Assembly (NCBI RefSeq): GCF_009828855.1
Contig: NZ_WUAG01000002.1
Location: forward strand, 1,550,001-1,614,000
Source of the DNA: Psychromonas sp. L1A2
GTDB taxonomy: Bacteria > Pseudomonadota > Gammaproteobacteria > Enterobacterales > Psychromonadaceae
Length of the DNA: 64,000 nucleotides
Reading direction: 5' to 3'
Positions within the stretch are counted from its first letter, which is position 1. Each line of letters starts with the position of its first letter. The notes under the pieces were generated by a model that was not told where the DNA came from, ran no database searches, and worked only from the letters and a program-made list of their open reading frames with translations. Made by a program: the position numbers and the translations under genes. Below, in pieces: positions 57,543 to 64,000 of this stretch.

Positions 57543-58553
57543 TTAAAGAATAATATCTTTTAAATCCGGGTCTTTACGGTCTAAGTAATGTGTAGAATGA
57601 ATGCGACGTATTGTGCGTGACTTACCACGTACTAATAACGTTTCTGTTGTCGCTAGACGGCCGTTTACCGATACGCCTTCAACCAAATCACCTTTAGTGA
57701 TACCGGTTGCAGAGAAGATAACATTATCATTCTTTACTAAGTCTTCAAGTTTTAATACTTTATTGACTTCAATGCCTGCAGCTTCACAACGTGCAACTTC
57801 TTCTTCACCAATACGAATATTATCTTCTGTCGGGCCTTTAACCATCGGACGAGGAATTAAACGAGCTTGCATGTTACCGTCTAAGGCACGCACAACAGCA
57901 GCTGATATAACGCCTTCTGGCGCTCCACCAATACAGTACAACACATCAACTTGATTTTCTGGCATACACGCGAGTACAGAGATAGCAACGTCACCATCTG
58001 GGATAGCAAATACACGAACGCCAATACCTTGCATGTCTTTAATAATACGATCGTGACGAGGTTTTGCTAGTGTCGCCACAGTCAATTCAGAAAGAGACTT
58101 ACCTAAAGCCAATGCAATCGCTTTTAAGTTCTGTTCTAAAGAAAGCTCTAGATCGATAGCATCTTTTGCACCAGGGCCAACAATAAGTTTTTCCATGTAC
58201 ATATCAGGTGCGCGTAAGAAGCTACCTTTTTCACCAACGGCTAATACTGCGAGGGCATTTGACTGTCCCATCGCCGTCATGCGCGTACCTTCAATTGGGT
58301 CAACGGCGATATCAACCGCATCACCCGTACCAGTCCCAACATGCTCACCAATGTATAACATCGGTGCTTCATCGATTTCACCTTCACCAATAACGATCTC
58401 TCCATCGATATCAATTTGGTTGAAGATAAGGCGCATTGCTTCTACAGCAGCACCATCGGCAATATTCTTATCACCTCGACCTAACCATTTGTATCCAGCT
58501 AATGCTGCTGCTTCCGTTACTCGAGAAAATTCTATTGCTAATTCGCGTCTCAT
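57543..58553 (-). CDS. glpX: Class II fructose-1,6-bisphosphatase GlpX
   Basis: A 336-residue gluconeogenic phosphatase. Metal-binding motifs GEGEIDEAPMLYIG and DPIEGT, with KPRHDRII and GGAPEGVISAA in the substrate site. It is unlinked to glpFK here. Confidence 0.94.
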   Translation of the reverse strand: MRRELAIEFSRVTEAAALAGYKWLGRGDKNIADGAAVEAMRLIFNQIDIDGEIVIGEGEIDEAPMLYIGEHVGTGTGDAVDIAVDPIEGTRMTAMGQSNALAVLAVGEKGSFLRAPDMYMEKLIVGPGAKDAIDLELSLEQNLKAIALALGKSLSELTVATLAKPRHDRIIKDMQGIGVRVFAIPDGDVAISVLACMPENQVDVLYCIGGAPEGVISAAVVRALDGNMQARLIPRPMVKGPTEDNIRIGEEEVARCEAAGIEVNKVLKLEDLVKNDNVIFSATGITKGDLVEGVSVNGRLATTETLLVRGKSRTIRRIHSTHYLDRKDPDLKDIIL

Positions 58554-58633
58554 TTTATGAGCTCCCAGTTTTTTAAATCTAATTGAAACAAGTGTTATTG
58601 ATGATAAACCCCATCAATAAACAAACCTTGTTT

Positions 58634-59854
58634 TTAAGTATCTTTATGAACGATATTTCTTACCGCTTGTTTTAGTTTCAACATTGCTTGTTCAATCAAG
58701 TCATCTGAAATATTCAAAGCAGGGGCGAAACGTAATACATTTGCACCTGCGACTAAGATCAATAAACCTTGTTGTGCTGACTCTAAAAAGAATATTTTGG
58801 CTTGATCTTTATATTGTTCGTTTAACACTGCGCCTAACAATAAACCTGCACCACGAATTTCTTTAAACACTGAAAATTCATCGTTAATCGCTTCTAGATG
58901 TTGACGTATTAGCTGTTCTTTATGTTTGACGCCTGACATCATATCTTTAGTGTTAATAAGGTCAAATGCCTTACCAGCAACAGCACATGCTAATGGGTTA
59001 CCACCAAAAGTTGTACCGTGCGTACCTACTTTCAAGTGTTCAGCAAAACATGTTTTTGTTAACATCGCTGCAATAGGAAAACCTGCACCTAATGCTTTAG
59101 CTGAAGTGACGACATCAGGAATGACATTCAACCCCATATAAGCAAATAACTCACCGGTTCTGCCCATGCCTGTTTGTACTTCATCAAAAATCATTAAAGC
59201 ATTGTGCTTATCACACAAAGCTCTAACACCTTGTGCAAATTCAGACGTGATCGGTAAAACACCACCTTCACCTTGTAAAGGCTCTAAAATAACAGCACAG
59301 GTTTTATCTGAAATAACCTTTTCAAGTTCACTCAAATCATTATATTCAAGATGTGTTATATCAGCAGGTTTAGGACCAAAACCATCTGAATAAGTAGATT
59401 GTCCACCAGCAGTAACGGTGAAAAAAGTACGGCCGTGAAAACCTTGGTAAAAAGCAATAATTTCTGTTTTCTCAATACCAAATTTATCGAATGCCACACG
59501 ACGCGCTAATTTTAAAGCCGCTTCATTAGCTTCTGCACCAGAGTTAGCAAAAAAAACTTTTTCAGCAAAAGTATTATCCACTAGTTTTTTTGCCAACTTT
59601 AATGCGGGCTCATTAGTATAAATATTACTAACATGCCATAATTTTTGAGCTTGTTCCGTTAGCACTGTAATTAATTCAGGGTGGGCATGTCCTAAAGCAT
59701 TAACCGCAATACCACCGGTTAAATCAATATATTCATTATCTTCTTGGTCCCACACTCGAGAGCCTTCACCGCGCACAGGGATCATGTCTAACGGGGCATA
59801 GTTTGGCACCATAATTTGATCAAATAACGGACGGGTGATGTGAGTGTCTGACAT
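58634..59854 (-). CDS. argD: Acetylornithine/succinyldiaminopimelate aminotransferase ArgD
   Basis: A 406-residue class III PLP aminotransferase. PLP Lys is in [14 protein letters not shown]; the substrate arginine region is [16 protein letters not shown]. It converts acetylglutamate semialdehyde in arginine synthesis and probably succinyl-DAP precursors in lysine synthesis; an AstC role is not excluded. It lies after pabA, as in several marine gammaproteobacteria. Confidence 0.88.
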   Translation of the reverse strand: MSDTHITRPLFDQIMVPNYAPLDMIPVRGEGSRVWDQEDNEYIDLTGGIAVNALGHAHPELITVLTEQAQKLWHVSNIYTNEPALKLAKKLVDNTFAEKVFFANSGAEANEAALKLARRVAFDKFGIEKTEIIAFYQGFHGRTFFTVTAGGQSTYSDGFGPKPADITHLEYNDLSELEKVISDKTCAVILEPLQGEGGVLPITSEFAQGVRALCDKHNALMIFDEVQTGMGRTGELFAYMGLNVIPDVVTSAKALGAGFPIAAMLTKTCFAEHLKVGTHGTTFGGNPLACAVAGKAFDLINTKDMMSGVKHKEQLIRQHLEAINDEFSVFKEIRGAGLLLGAVLNEQYKDQAKIFFLESAQQGLLILVAGANVLRFAPALNISDDLIEQAMLKLKQAVRNIVHKDT

Positions 59855-59920
59855 AAAGATATCCTCTGATAATTGGCAATGTTTATAAAAGATGGTTTAT
59901 AAAAGCCTTAATATACGCAC

Positions 59921-60505
59921 TTATTTTGACAATCCAATAGCTTGTCCAATAAAATTATTGAGCAGTATTAAACCTTGCTCCGATCGAATGCTTTCAGGAT
60001 GAAATTGTACACCTTCTAATACCATTTCTTTATGACGAATAGCCATAATTTCCTGACTTTGTACCACTCTTGCTGAAACATCAAAACAAGCGGGTAAACT
60101 GGCTTCCTGCACCATTAAACTATGATAACGAGTGACATCTAATGGATTGTTTAACCCTTTAAAAACGCCATTGTTGTCATGTTCAATCAATGAATTTTTT
60201 CCATGCATCACTTTATCTGCACGTATTATATTTGCACCAAATACCTGAGCAATACTTTGATGACCTAAACACACACCTAAAATAGGAATTTTCCCAGCAA
60301 AACGTTCAATAGTTGCTAATGAAACGCCAGCTTCATTGGGGGTACAAGGCCCTGGTGATATAACAATATGGTCAGGATTTAGATCTGATATTTCTTGTAA
60401 ATTGATTTGGTCATTACGCTTTATGATGACTTGTTGCTTTAGTTCACCAAAATACTGAACTAAGTTATAAGTAAAGGAGTCATAATTATCGATCATTAGA
60501 AGCAT
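59921..60505 (-). CDS. pabA: Aminodeoxychorismate/anthranilate synthase component II PabA
   Basis: A 194-residue glutamine amidotransferase: nucleophile Cys in [12 protein letters not shown], His/Glu in FHPES, oxyanion region [11 protein letters not shown]. It supplies ammonia to PabB for p-aminobenzoate (folate), possibly also to TrpE. It is followed by argD. Confidence 0.92.
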   Translation of the reverse strand: MLLMIDNYDSFTYNLVQYFGELKQQVIIKRNDQINLQEISDLNPDHIVISPGPCTPNEAGVSLATIERFAGKIPILGVCLGHQSIAQVFGANIIRADKVMHGKNSLIEHDNNGVFKGLNNPLDVTRYHSLMVQEASLPACFDVSARVVQSQEIMAIRHKEMVLEGVQFHPESIRSEQGLILLNNFIGQAIGLSK

Positions 60506-60584
60506 AATTTAGTTTCATCTCAAACATAAAGATCCATTTTAACATTAGTAACGTATGTAATCCTAATAACATTAAGGGATGCTC

Positions 60585-61496
60585 ATGAGTAAAGCAGCTG
60601 ATAGTAATAACCATGTTTTAATAACTGGCGCTTCTGGTTTAATTGGAAGTTCATTAGTGCCATTTTTACAGGCACAAGGCTATATCGTACACACATTGCA
60701 ACGAACACCTGATCCTACGCTACCTTATTGGAATATAGAAAAACAACAAATACAGCTTAATGGGTGTCCAACTCCTAATATTATCATTCACTTAGCAGGC
60801 GAGAATATTGCTAAGTCTCGATGGACAATAAAATCAAAAGAAAAAATAACTAACAGCCGCATACAATCAACACAGCTTTTAGTCGACTACATTAACAACA
60901 GCAAAACGCCGCCAGCTCTATTTATCTGTGCTTCTGCTATTGGGTTTTATGGGGACAGAGGGCAACAACCAGTAGATGAAGGAACCTCAAAAGGCAAAGA
61001 CTTTGTTAGCGAGTTAGCTGAAAAATGGGAGTTGACTTGCCAACAAGTGAGATCACCGAAAACTCGCATTGTTAATCTACGTACAGGTATTGTGTTAAAT
61101 AAAACAGAAGGTGCATTAGCAAAAATGCTACCAGCCTTTAAAATGGGGCTTGGAGGGAGAATAGGCACTGGTAAACAAGTCATGAGCTGGATAGATTTAA
61201 AAGATGAATTAAATGCTATTTTATTTATTATTAAACAATCAAACCTGACTGGTCCTGTTAACTTAGTTTCACCACATCCAGTCAATAATAAAACCTTTTC
61301 CATTATACTGGCTAATATTTTAAAACGTCCTTGCATACTGCCATTACCAGAATCTATTATAAAATTCTTATTTGGACAAATGGGCAAAGAGTTATTACTT
61401 TCAAGTACAAATGTACGTCCTACAAAGTTATTAAAAGCGGGCTTTAAGTTTGAATACGAATTATTAGAAGATAGTTTAAAACATCAATTGAAGTAA
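60585..61496 (+). CDS. yfcH: NAD-dependent epimerase-like protein YfcH (TIGR01777)
   Basis: A 303-residue short-chain dehydrogenase-like protein: N-terminal VLITGASGLIGSSLVPFL, active-site GFYGDRG region and the C-terminal DUF1731 domain (PTKLLKAGFKFEYELLEDSL). The ATG at 60585 was chosen because AAGGG lies 6 bases upstream; ATG at 60579 overlaps that motif. The function is unknown. The last bases of the gene recur near 62192 in the duplication downstream. Confidence 0.9.
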   Translation: MSKAADSNNHVLITGASGLIGSSLVPFLQAQGYIVHTLQRTPDPTLPYWNIEKQQIQLNGCPTPNIIIHLAGENIAKSRWTIKSKEKITNSRIQSTQLLVDYINNSKTPPALFICASAIGFYGDRGQQPVDEGTSKGKDFVSELAEKWELTCQQVRSPKTRIVNLRTGIVLNKTEGALAKMLPAFKMGLGGRIGTGKQVMSWIDLKDELNAILFIIKQSNLTGPVNLVSPHPVNNKTFSIILANILKRPCILPLPESIIKFLFGQMGKELLLSSTNVRPTKLLKAGFKFEYELLEDSLKHQLK

Positions 61497-62150
61497 CACT
61501 TTAAATAGTTGTACGAAAAGAAATTCTATAGGTAGGTAAATAATTTCTGGTATTCCAGAAACAGGAAAGGGCAGCCGAAGCTGCCCTTAATTTAGTCTTT
61601 CTATCGAATCCGTGATAGTTGATGCTCCCTGCAGTACATCCTTTTGACTAAGCCAAACTAGGCGTCCACTTCCCAAATCCTTTGGGTTCATCCTTGTAAC
61701 ATCCGTATTAGATAAACATCTTGTTTACCCGTCATCTCCCTGTCCTTAGGAGGTGTCCTTCTTTTGCCATCCTGGCTTAATAACTACAATCCTAGTAGGT
61801 ATTAAAAACTCCATCCTGGAGTGTCCTGATCATCCTTAATTATAAAACATCCTGTTTTATAAGCTCTCATCCTGAGAGGTCCAAATTGCCATCCTAGCAA
61901 TACAAAGGTTCAAATTTTACATCCTGTAAATCAATCCCCGTTTGCGAGATAGATATTACGGTTTTTCTAAAATAAAAGGGTTAAAGAGAATATTTAATTA
62001 CTGCCACATCTAACACGTAAAAACACAATTAATTAAAAAACAATCACTTATGGTTTTTTGTTACCTTATTTAATTAAATAACCTCGAATAAAAAGTACAA
62101 TAACCTCTATTGGCTATGGTCAATGTCTCACAAGAATAAGCCAGAGAAAA
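61475..62150 (+). repeat. Tandem duplication, unit 1
   Basis: About 0.7 kb, running from the last bases of yfcH through csrB copy 1 to the upstream activator site, is repeated about 734 bases downstream. The central RNA part is 98-99% identical without indels; the flanks have drifted and carry small indels (left offset 717, centre 734, right 733). Confidence 0.9.
61564..61946 (-). ncRNA. csrB1: CsrB-family regulatory RNA, copy 1
   Basis: Minus-strand RNA of about 383 nt. It carries about 22 GGA motifs, many as CAGGATG in the loops of short hairpins: TTTACAGGATGTAAA, CTCAGGATGAG, AACAGGATGTT, CCAGGATGG, CCCAAAGGATTTGGG. This is the CsrA-titrating design of E. coli CsrB (18-22 sites, 369 nt). 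The 3' terminator is GGGCAGC-TTCG-GCTGCCC followed by TTTCC (61567-61588). A TAATAT -10 box is at 61953-61958, and TGTGAGA, half of the UvrY/GacA box, at 62126-62132. CsrB soaks up CsrA and so relieves its control of carbon metabolism, motility and biofilm mRNAs. Confidence 0.9.
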
Positions 62151-62191
62151 TCGATAAAATGCCTTAAAAAGTTAAAATAATCAGAAGGGAG

Positions 62192-62890
62192 TTTAAAACA
62201 TCAATTGAAGTAACACTTTTAAATGATCGTGCGAAAAAAGTTTTATAGATAGGTAAGAGGTAAAACTAGGTAAATAATTTCTGGTATTCCAGAAACAGGA
62301 AAGGGCAGCCGAAGCTGCCCTTAATTTAGTCTTTCTATCGAATCCGTGATAGTTGATGCTCCCTGCAGTACATCCTTTTGACTAAGCCAAACTAGGCGTC
62401 CACTTCCCAAATCCTTTGGGTTCATCCTTGTAACATCCATATTAGATAAACATCTTGTTTATCCGTCATCTCCCTGTCCTTAGGAGGTGTCCTTCTTTTG
62501 CCATCCTGGCTTAATAACTACAATCCTAGTAGGTACTAAAAACTCCATCCTAGAGTGTCCTGATCATCCTTAATTATAAAACATCCTGTTTTATAAGCTC
62601 TCATCCTGAGAGGTCCAAATTGCCATCCTAGCAATACAAAGGTTCAAATTTTACATCCTGTAAATCAATCCCCGTTTGCAAGATAGATATTACGGTCTTT
62701 CTAAAATAAAAGGGGTAAAGATAATATTTAATGACTGACTCTCATCGCACGAAAAAAAACAATTAAATTAAAAACAATAGCTTATGTGTTTTTATTTTTT
62801 TTTAAATTAAATAACCTCGAATAAAAAGTACGATAACCTCTATTATCTATGGTCAATGTCTCACAAGAGTAAACCATAGAAAATGGGTCA
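62192..62890 (+). repeat. Tandem duplication, unit 2
   Basis: Second unit of the duplication. It begins with the yfcH 3' end copy (TTTAAAACATCAATTGAAG) and continues through csrB copy 2 to the conserved activator region (GGTCAATGTCTCACAAGA). Confidence 0.9.
62298..62680 (-). ncRNA. csrB2: CsrB-family regulatory RNA, copy 2
   Basis: Same structure as copy 1, shifted by 734 bases, with only five substitutions over about 383 nt (opposite 61705, 61728, 61802, 61818 and 61946) and no indels. The substitution at 62552 changes one hairpin from CTCC/GGAG to CTCT/GGAG, which a U-G pair preserves. Its own terminator hairpin is at 62301-62322, -10 box TAATAT at 62687-62692 and TGTGAGA site at 62859-62865. 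It is transcribed in the same direction as copy 1 and upstream of it. Confidence 0.9.
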
Positions 62891-63253
62891 ATGACTTCAA
62901 AAACTTGATTATCGTTAAAATACAGATTAAAAAATAATTTGATCTGCTTTAAAAACTGTTATTACCTGCCATTTTAAAAAGCAGTAAGTAAGTAAATAGA
63001 TATTTTTATAAAGAAGTCTATAAAAGGAGTGAAGATAAATTGTATTTCTAAATATGAGCTTAGTTCCTCTACTATTTTTATATTAACTATTTTATAAATT
63101 CATCCCATTACAATTTCAGCCCGAGTAACAAAAGTAACCACGCTACCTAGAAAAGCAACATAAGTACAAATTGATTTATTAAAGCGGTATTGAGCTTCTA
63201 ATACGTAAAGTAATTATAAATGTTTTTTAGTTTTATTTAGTAAAAATAAGCAT
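62891..63253. other. Intergenic AT-rich region, no gene seen
   Basis: Between the second csrB unit and the mnmE terminator I find only short frames, a few AT-rich direct repeats and no recognisable motif. Confidence 0.6.
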
Positions 63254-63277
63254 AAAAAAACCACATTAAAGTGGTTT
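63254..63277 (-). terminator. Rho-independent terminator of mnmE
   Basis: AAACCAC, loop ATTAAA, GTGGTTT at 63258-63277 with seven T on the minus strand after it, 35 bases past the mnmE stop. Confidence 0.85.
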
Positions 63278-63311
63278 AATTAAAAGGGATAATAGCTTAT
63301 TAATAAGTTAC

Positions 63312-64000
63312 TTATTTACCAATACAGAAGCTTGAGAAGATACGCCCTAATAAGTCATCAGATGTAAATTCACCGGTTATCTCACTTAAGTGTTGCTGTG
63401 TTAAACGCAACTCTTCTGCCAGTAATTCACCTGCTTGATACTCTTCGAGTTGTACTTTACCTTCAAGTAAATGTTTTTCAGCCTGATCAATCGCTTCTAA
63501 ATGACGACGTCTTGCCATAAAGCCGCCTTCAGTATTACCTTGATAGCCCATTATATCTTTAAGGTGTTGTTTTAAATCATCAACACCTAAACCTGTTTTT
63601 GCTGATATTCGATAAACAGGATGATTTTCATGTTCAGTCATTGATAACACTTCACCTGTTAAATCAGCTTTATTACGCACAACGGTTAAACCTACGCCTT
63701 TAGGTAACTTTTCAATAAAGTCAGGCCAAATATCACGAGGATCTTCAGCATCAGTTGTTGTTGCATCTAGCATAAATAAGATGCGGTCTGCATTTTGAAT
63801 TTCAGTCCAAGCACGTTCAATACCAATACGTTCGACTTCATCTGCACCTTCACGTAAACCAGCAGTATCAATAATATGCAATGGCATACCATCAATGTGA
63901 ATGTGTTCACGCATCACATCTCGGGTTGTGCCCGCAATATCCGTTACAATCGCACTTTCTTTACCCACTAAGGTATTCAATAGACTTGATTTACCTGCAT
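63312..64000 (-). CDS. mnmE: tRNA modification GTPase MnmE, C-terminal part (5' end outside window)
   Basis: Minus-strand frame open to the window edge, encoding the last 229 residues or so. The G domain P-loop ([15 protein letters not shown]) is at the edge, followed by [15 protein letters not shown] and RNKADL. The C terminus ends FCIGK, which carries the conserved Cys of the FCIGK motif needed for tRNA modification. MnmE acts with MnmG on U34 of certain tRNAs. Confidence 0.95.
   Translation of the reverse strand, partial: AGKSSLLNTLVGKESAIVTDIAGTTRDVMREHIHIDGMPLHIIDTAGLREGADEVERIGIERAWTEIQNADRILFMLDATTTDAEDPRDIWPDFIEKLPKGVGLTVVRNKADLTGEVLSMTEHENHPVYRISAKTGLGVDDLKQHLKDIMGYQGNTEGGFMARRRHLEAIDQAEKHLLEGKVQLEEYQAGELLAEELRLTQQHLSEITGEFTSDDLLGRIFSSFCIGK

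Noticed and set aside
61600-62700. Repeated CATCC motifs suggested a CRISPR-like or short-repeat array
   Set aside because: The unit length is irregular and each motif is the loop of its own palindrome; read on the minus strand it is the GGA-loop pattern of CsrB.
61470-62900. Duplicated 0.7-kb segment as an insertion sequence
   Set aside because: No transposase frame, no terminal inverted repeats and no target duplication; the units contain yfcH sequence and an RNA gene.

Overview
The window looks like chromosomal DNA of a low-GC marine gammaproteobacterium, most probably Psychromonas or a close relative. This is inferred from AT-rich codon use, a Vibrio/Shewanella-like gene content (tonB-exbB-exbD beside hutZ, csrB RNAs, pyrSR-yhjX, a second purA) and conserved gammaproteobacterial gene blocks. 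I see no rRNA, tRNA, CRISPR, prophage or insertion sequence.

Layout. 1-1.9 kb: the 3' part of tmcA, rsuA and a short MGMT-like gene, all overlapping. 2-7.4 kb: a minus-strand beta-oxidation operon (fadI-fadJ-acyl-CoA dehydrogenase). 7.8-11.9 kb: a methyltransferase, then heme/TonB genes (hutZ divergent from tonB-exbB-exbD, with a Fur-like site). 12-16 kb: small accessory genes, several of unknown function. 16.2-20 kb: the pyruvate-sensing pair pyrS/pyrR and its probable target yhjX, with a matching direct-repeat operator. 20.2-22 kb: metQ with two met boxes, and an exported MsrA. 22.4-26 kb: a secreted Cache-domain protein, a LysR gene divergent from a purA2-type gene, and the decayed 3' end of a beta-propeller phytase gene. 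26-30 kb: glmS and rmuC. 30-45.5 kb: a minus-strand def-fmt-rsmB-trkA-trkH block diverging from lysM-dprA-smg-zinc ribbon-tsaC, then purEK, a methyltransferase and aroE-yrdB-yihD. 45.6-52 kb: a chemoreceptor, a sitABCD metal transporter with a strong Fur-like box, and a small lipoprotein. 52.6-60.5 kb: ccoG (apparent frameshift), srkA-dsbA, a kinase-like gene overlapping coaA, glpX, argD and pabA. 60.6-64 kb: yfcH, two tandem csrB-type RNAs on the minus strand, and the 3' part of mnmE.

The most notable points are two 383-nt CsrB-like RNAs that differ at only five bases and sit in a tandem duplication that also copied the last bases of yfcH; a dprA whose only plausible start is AUU; a ccoG split by one extra A; a kinase-like gene overlapping coaA whose P-loop ends in GKR; a short MGMT homologue that keeps its cysteine but has Gln in place of the arginine finger; and the phytase remnant. 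All family assignments come from reading the sequences and from memory of the families; no search was run.
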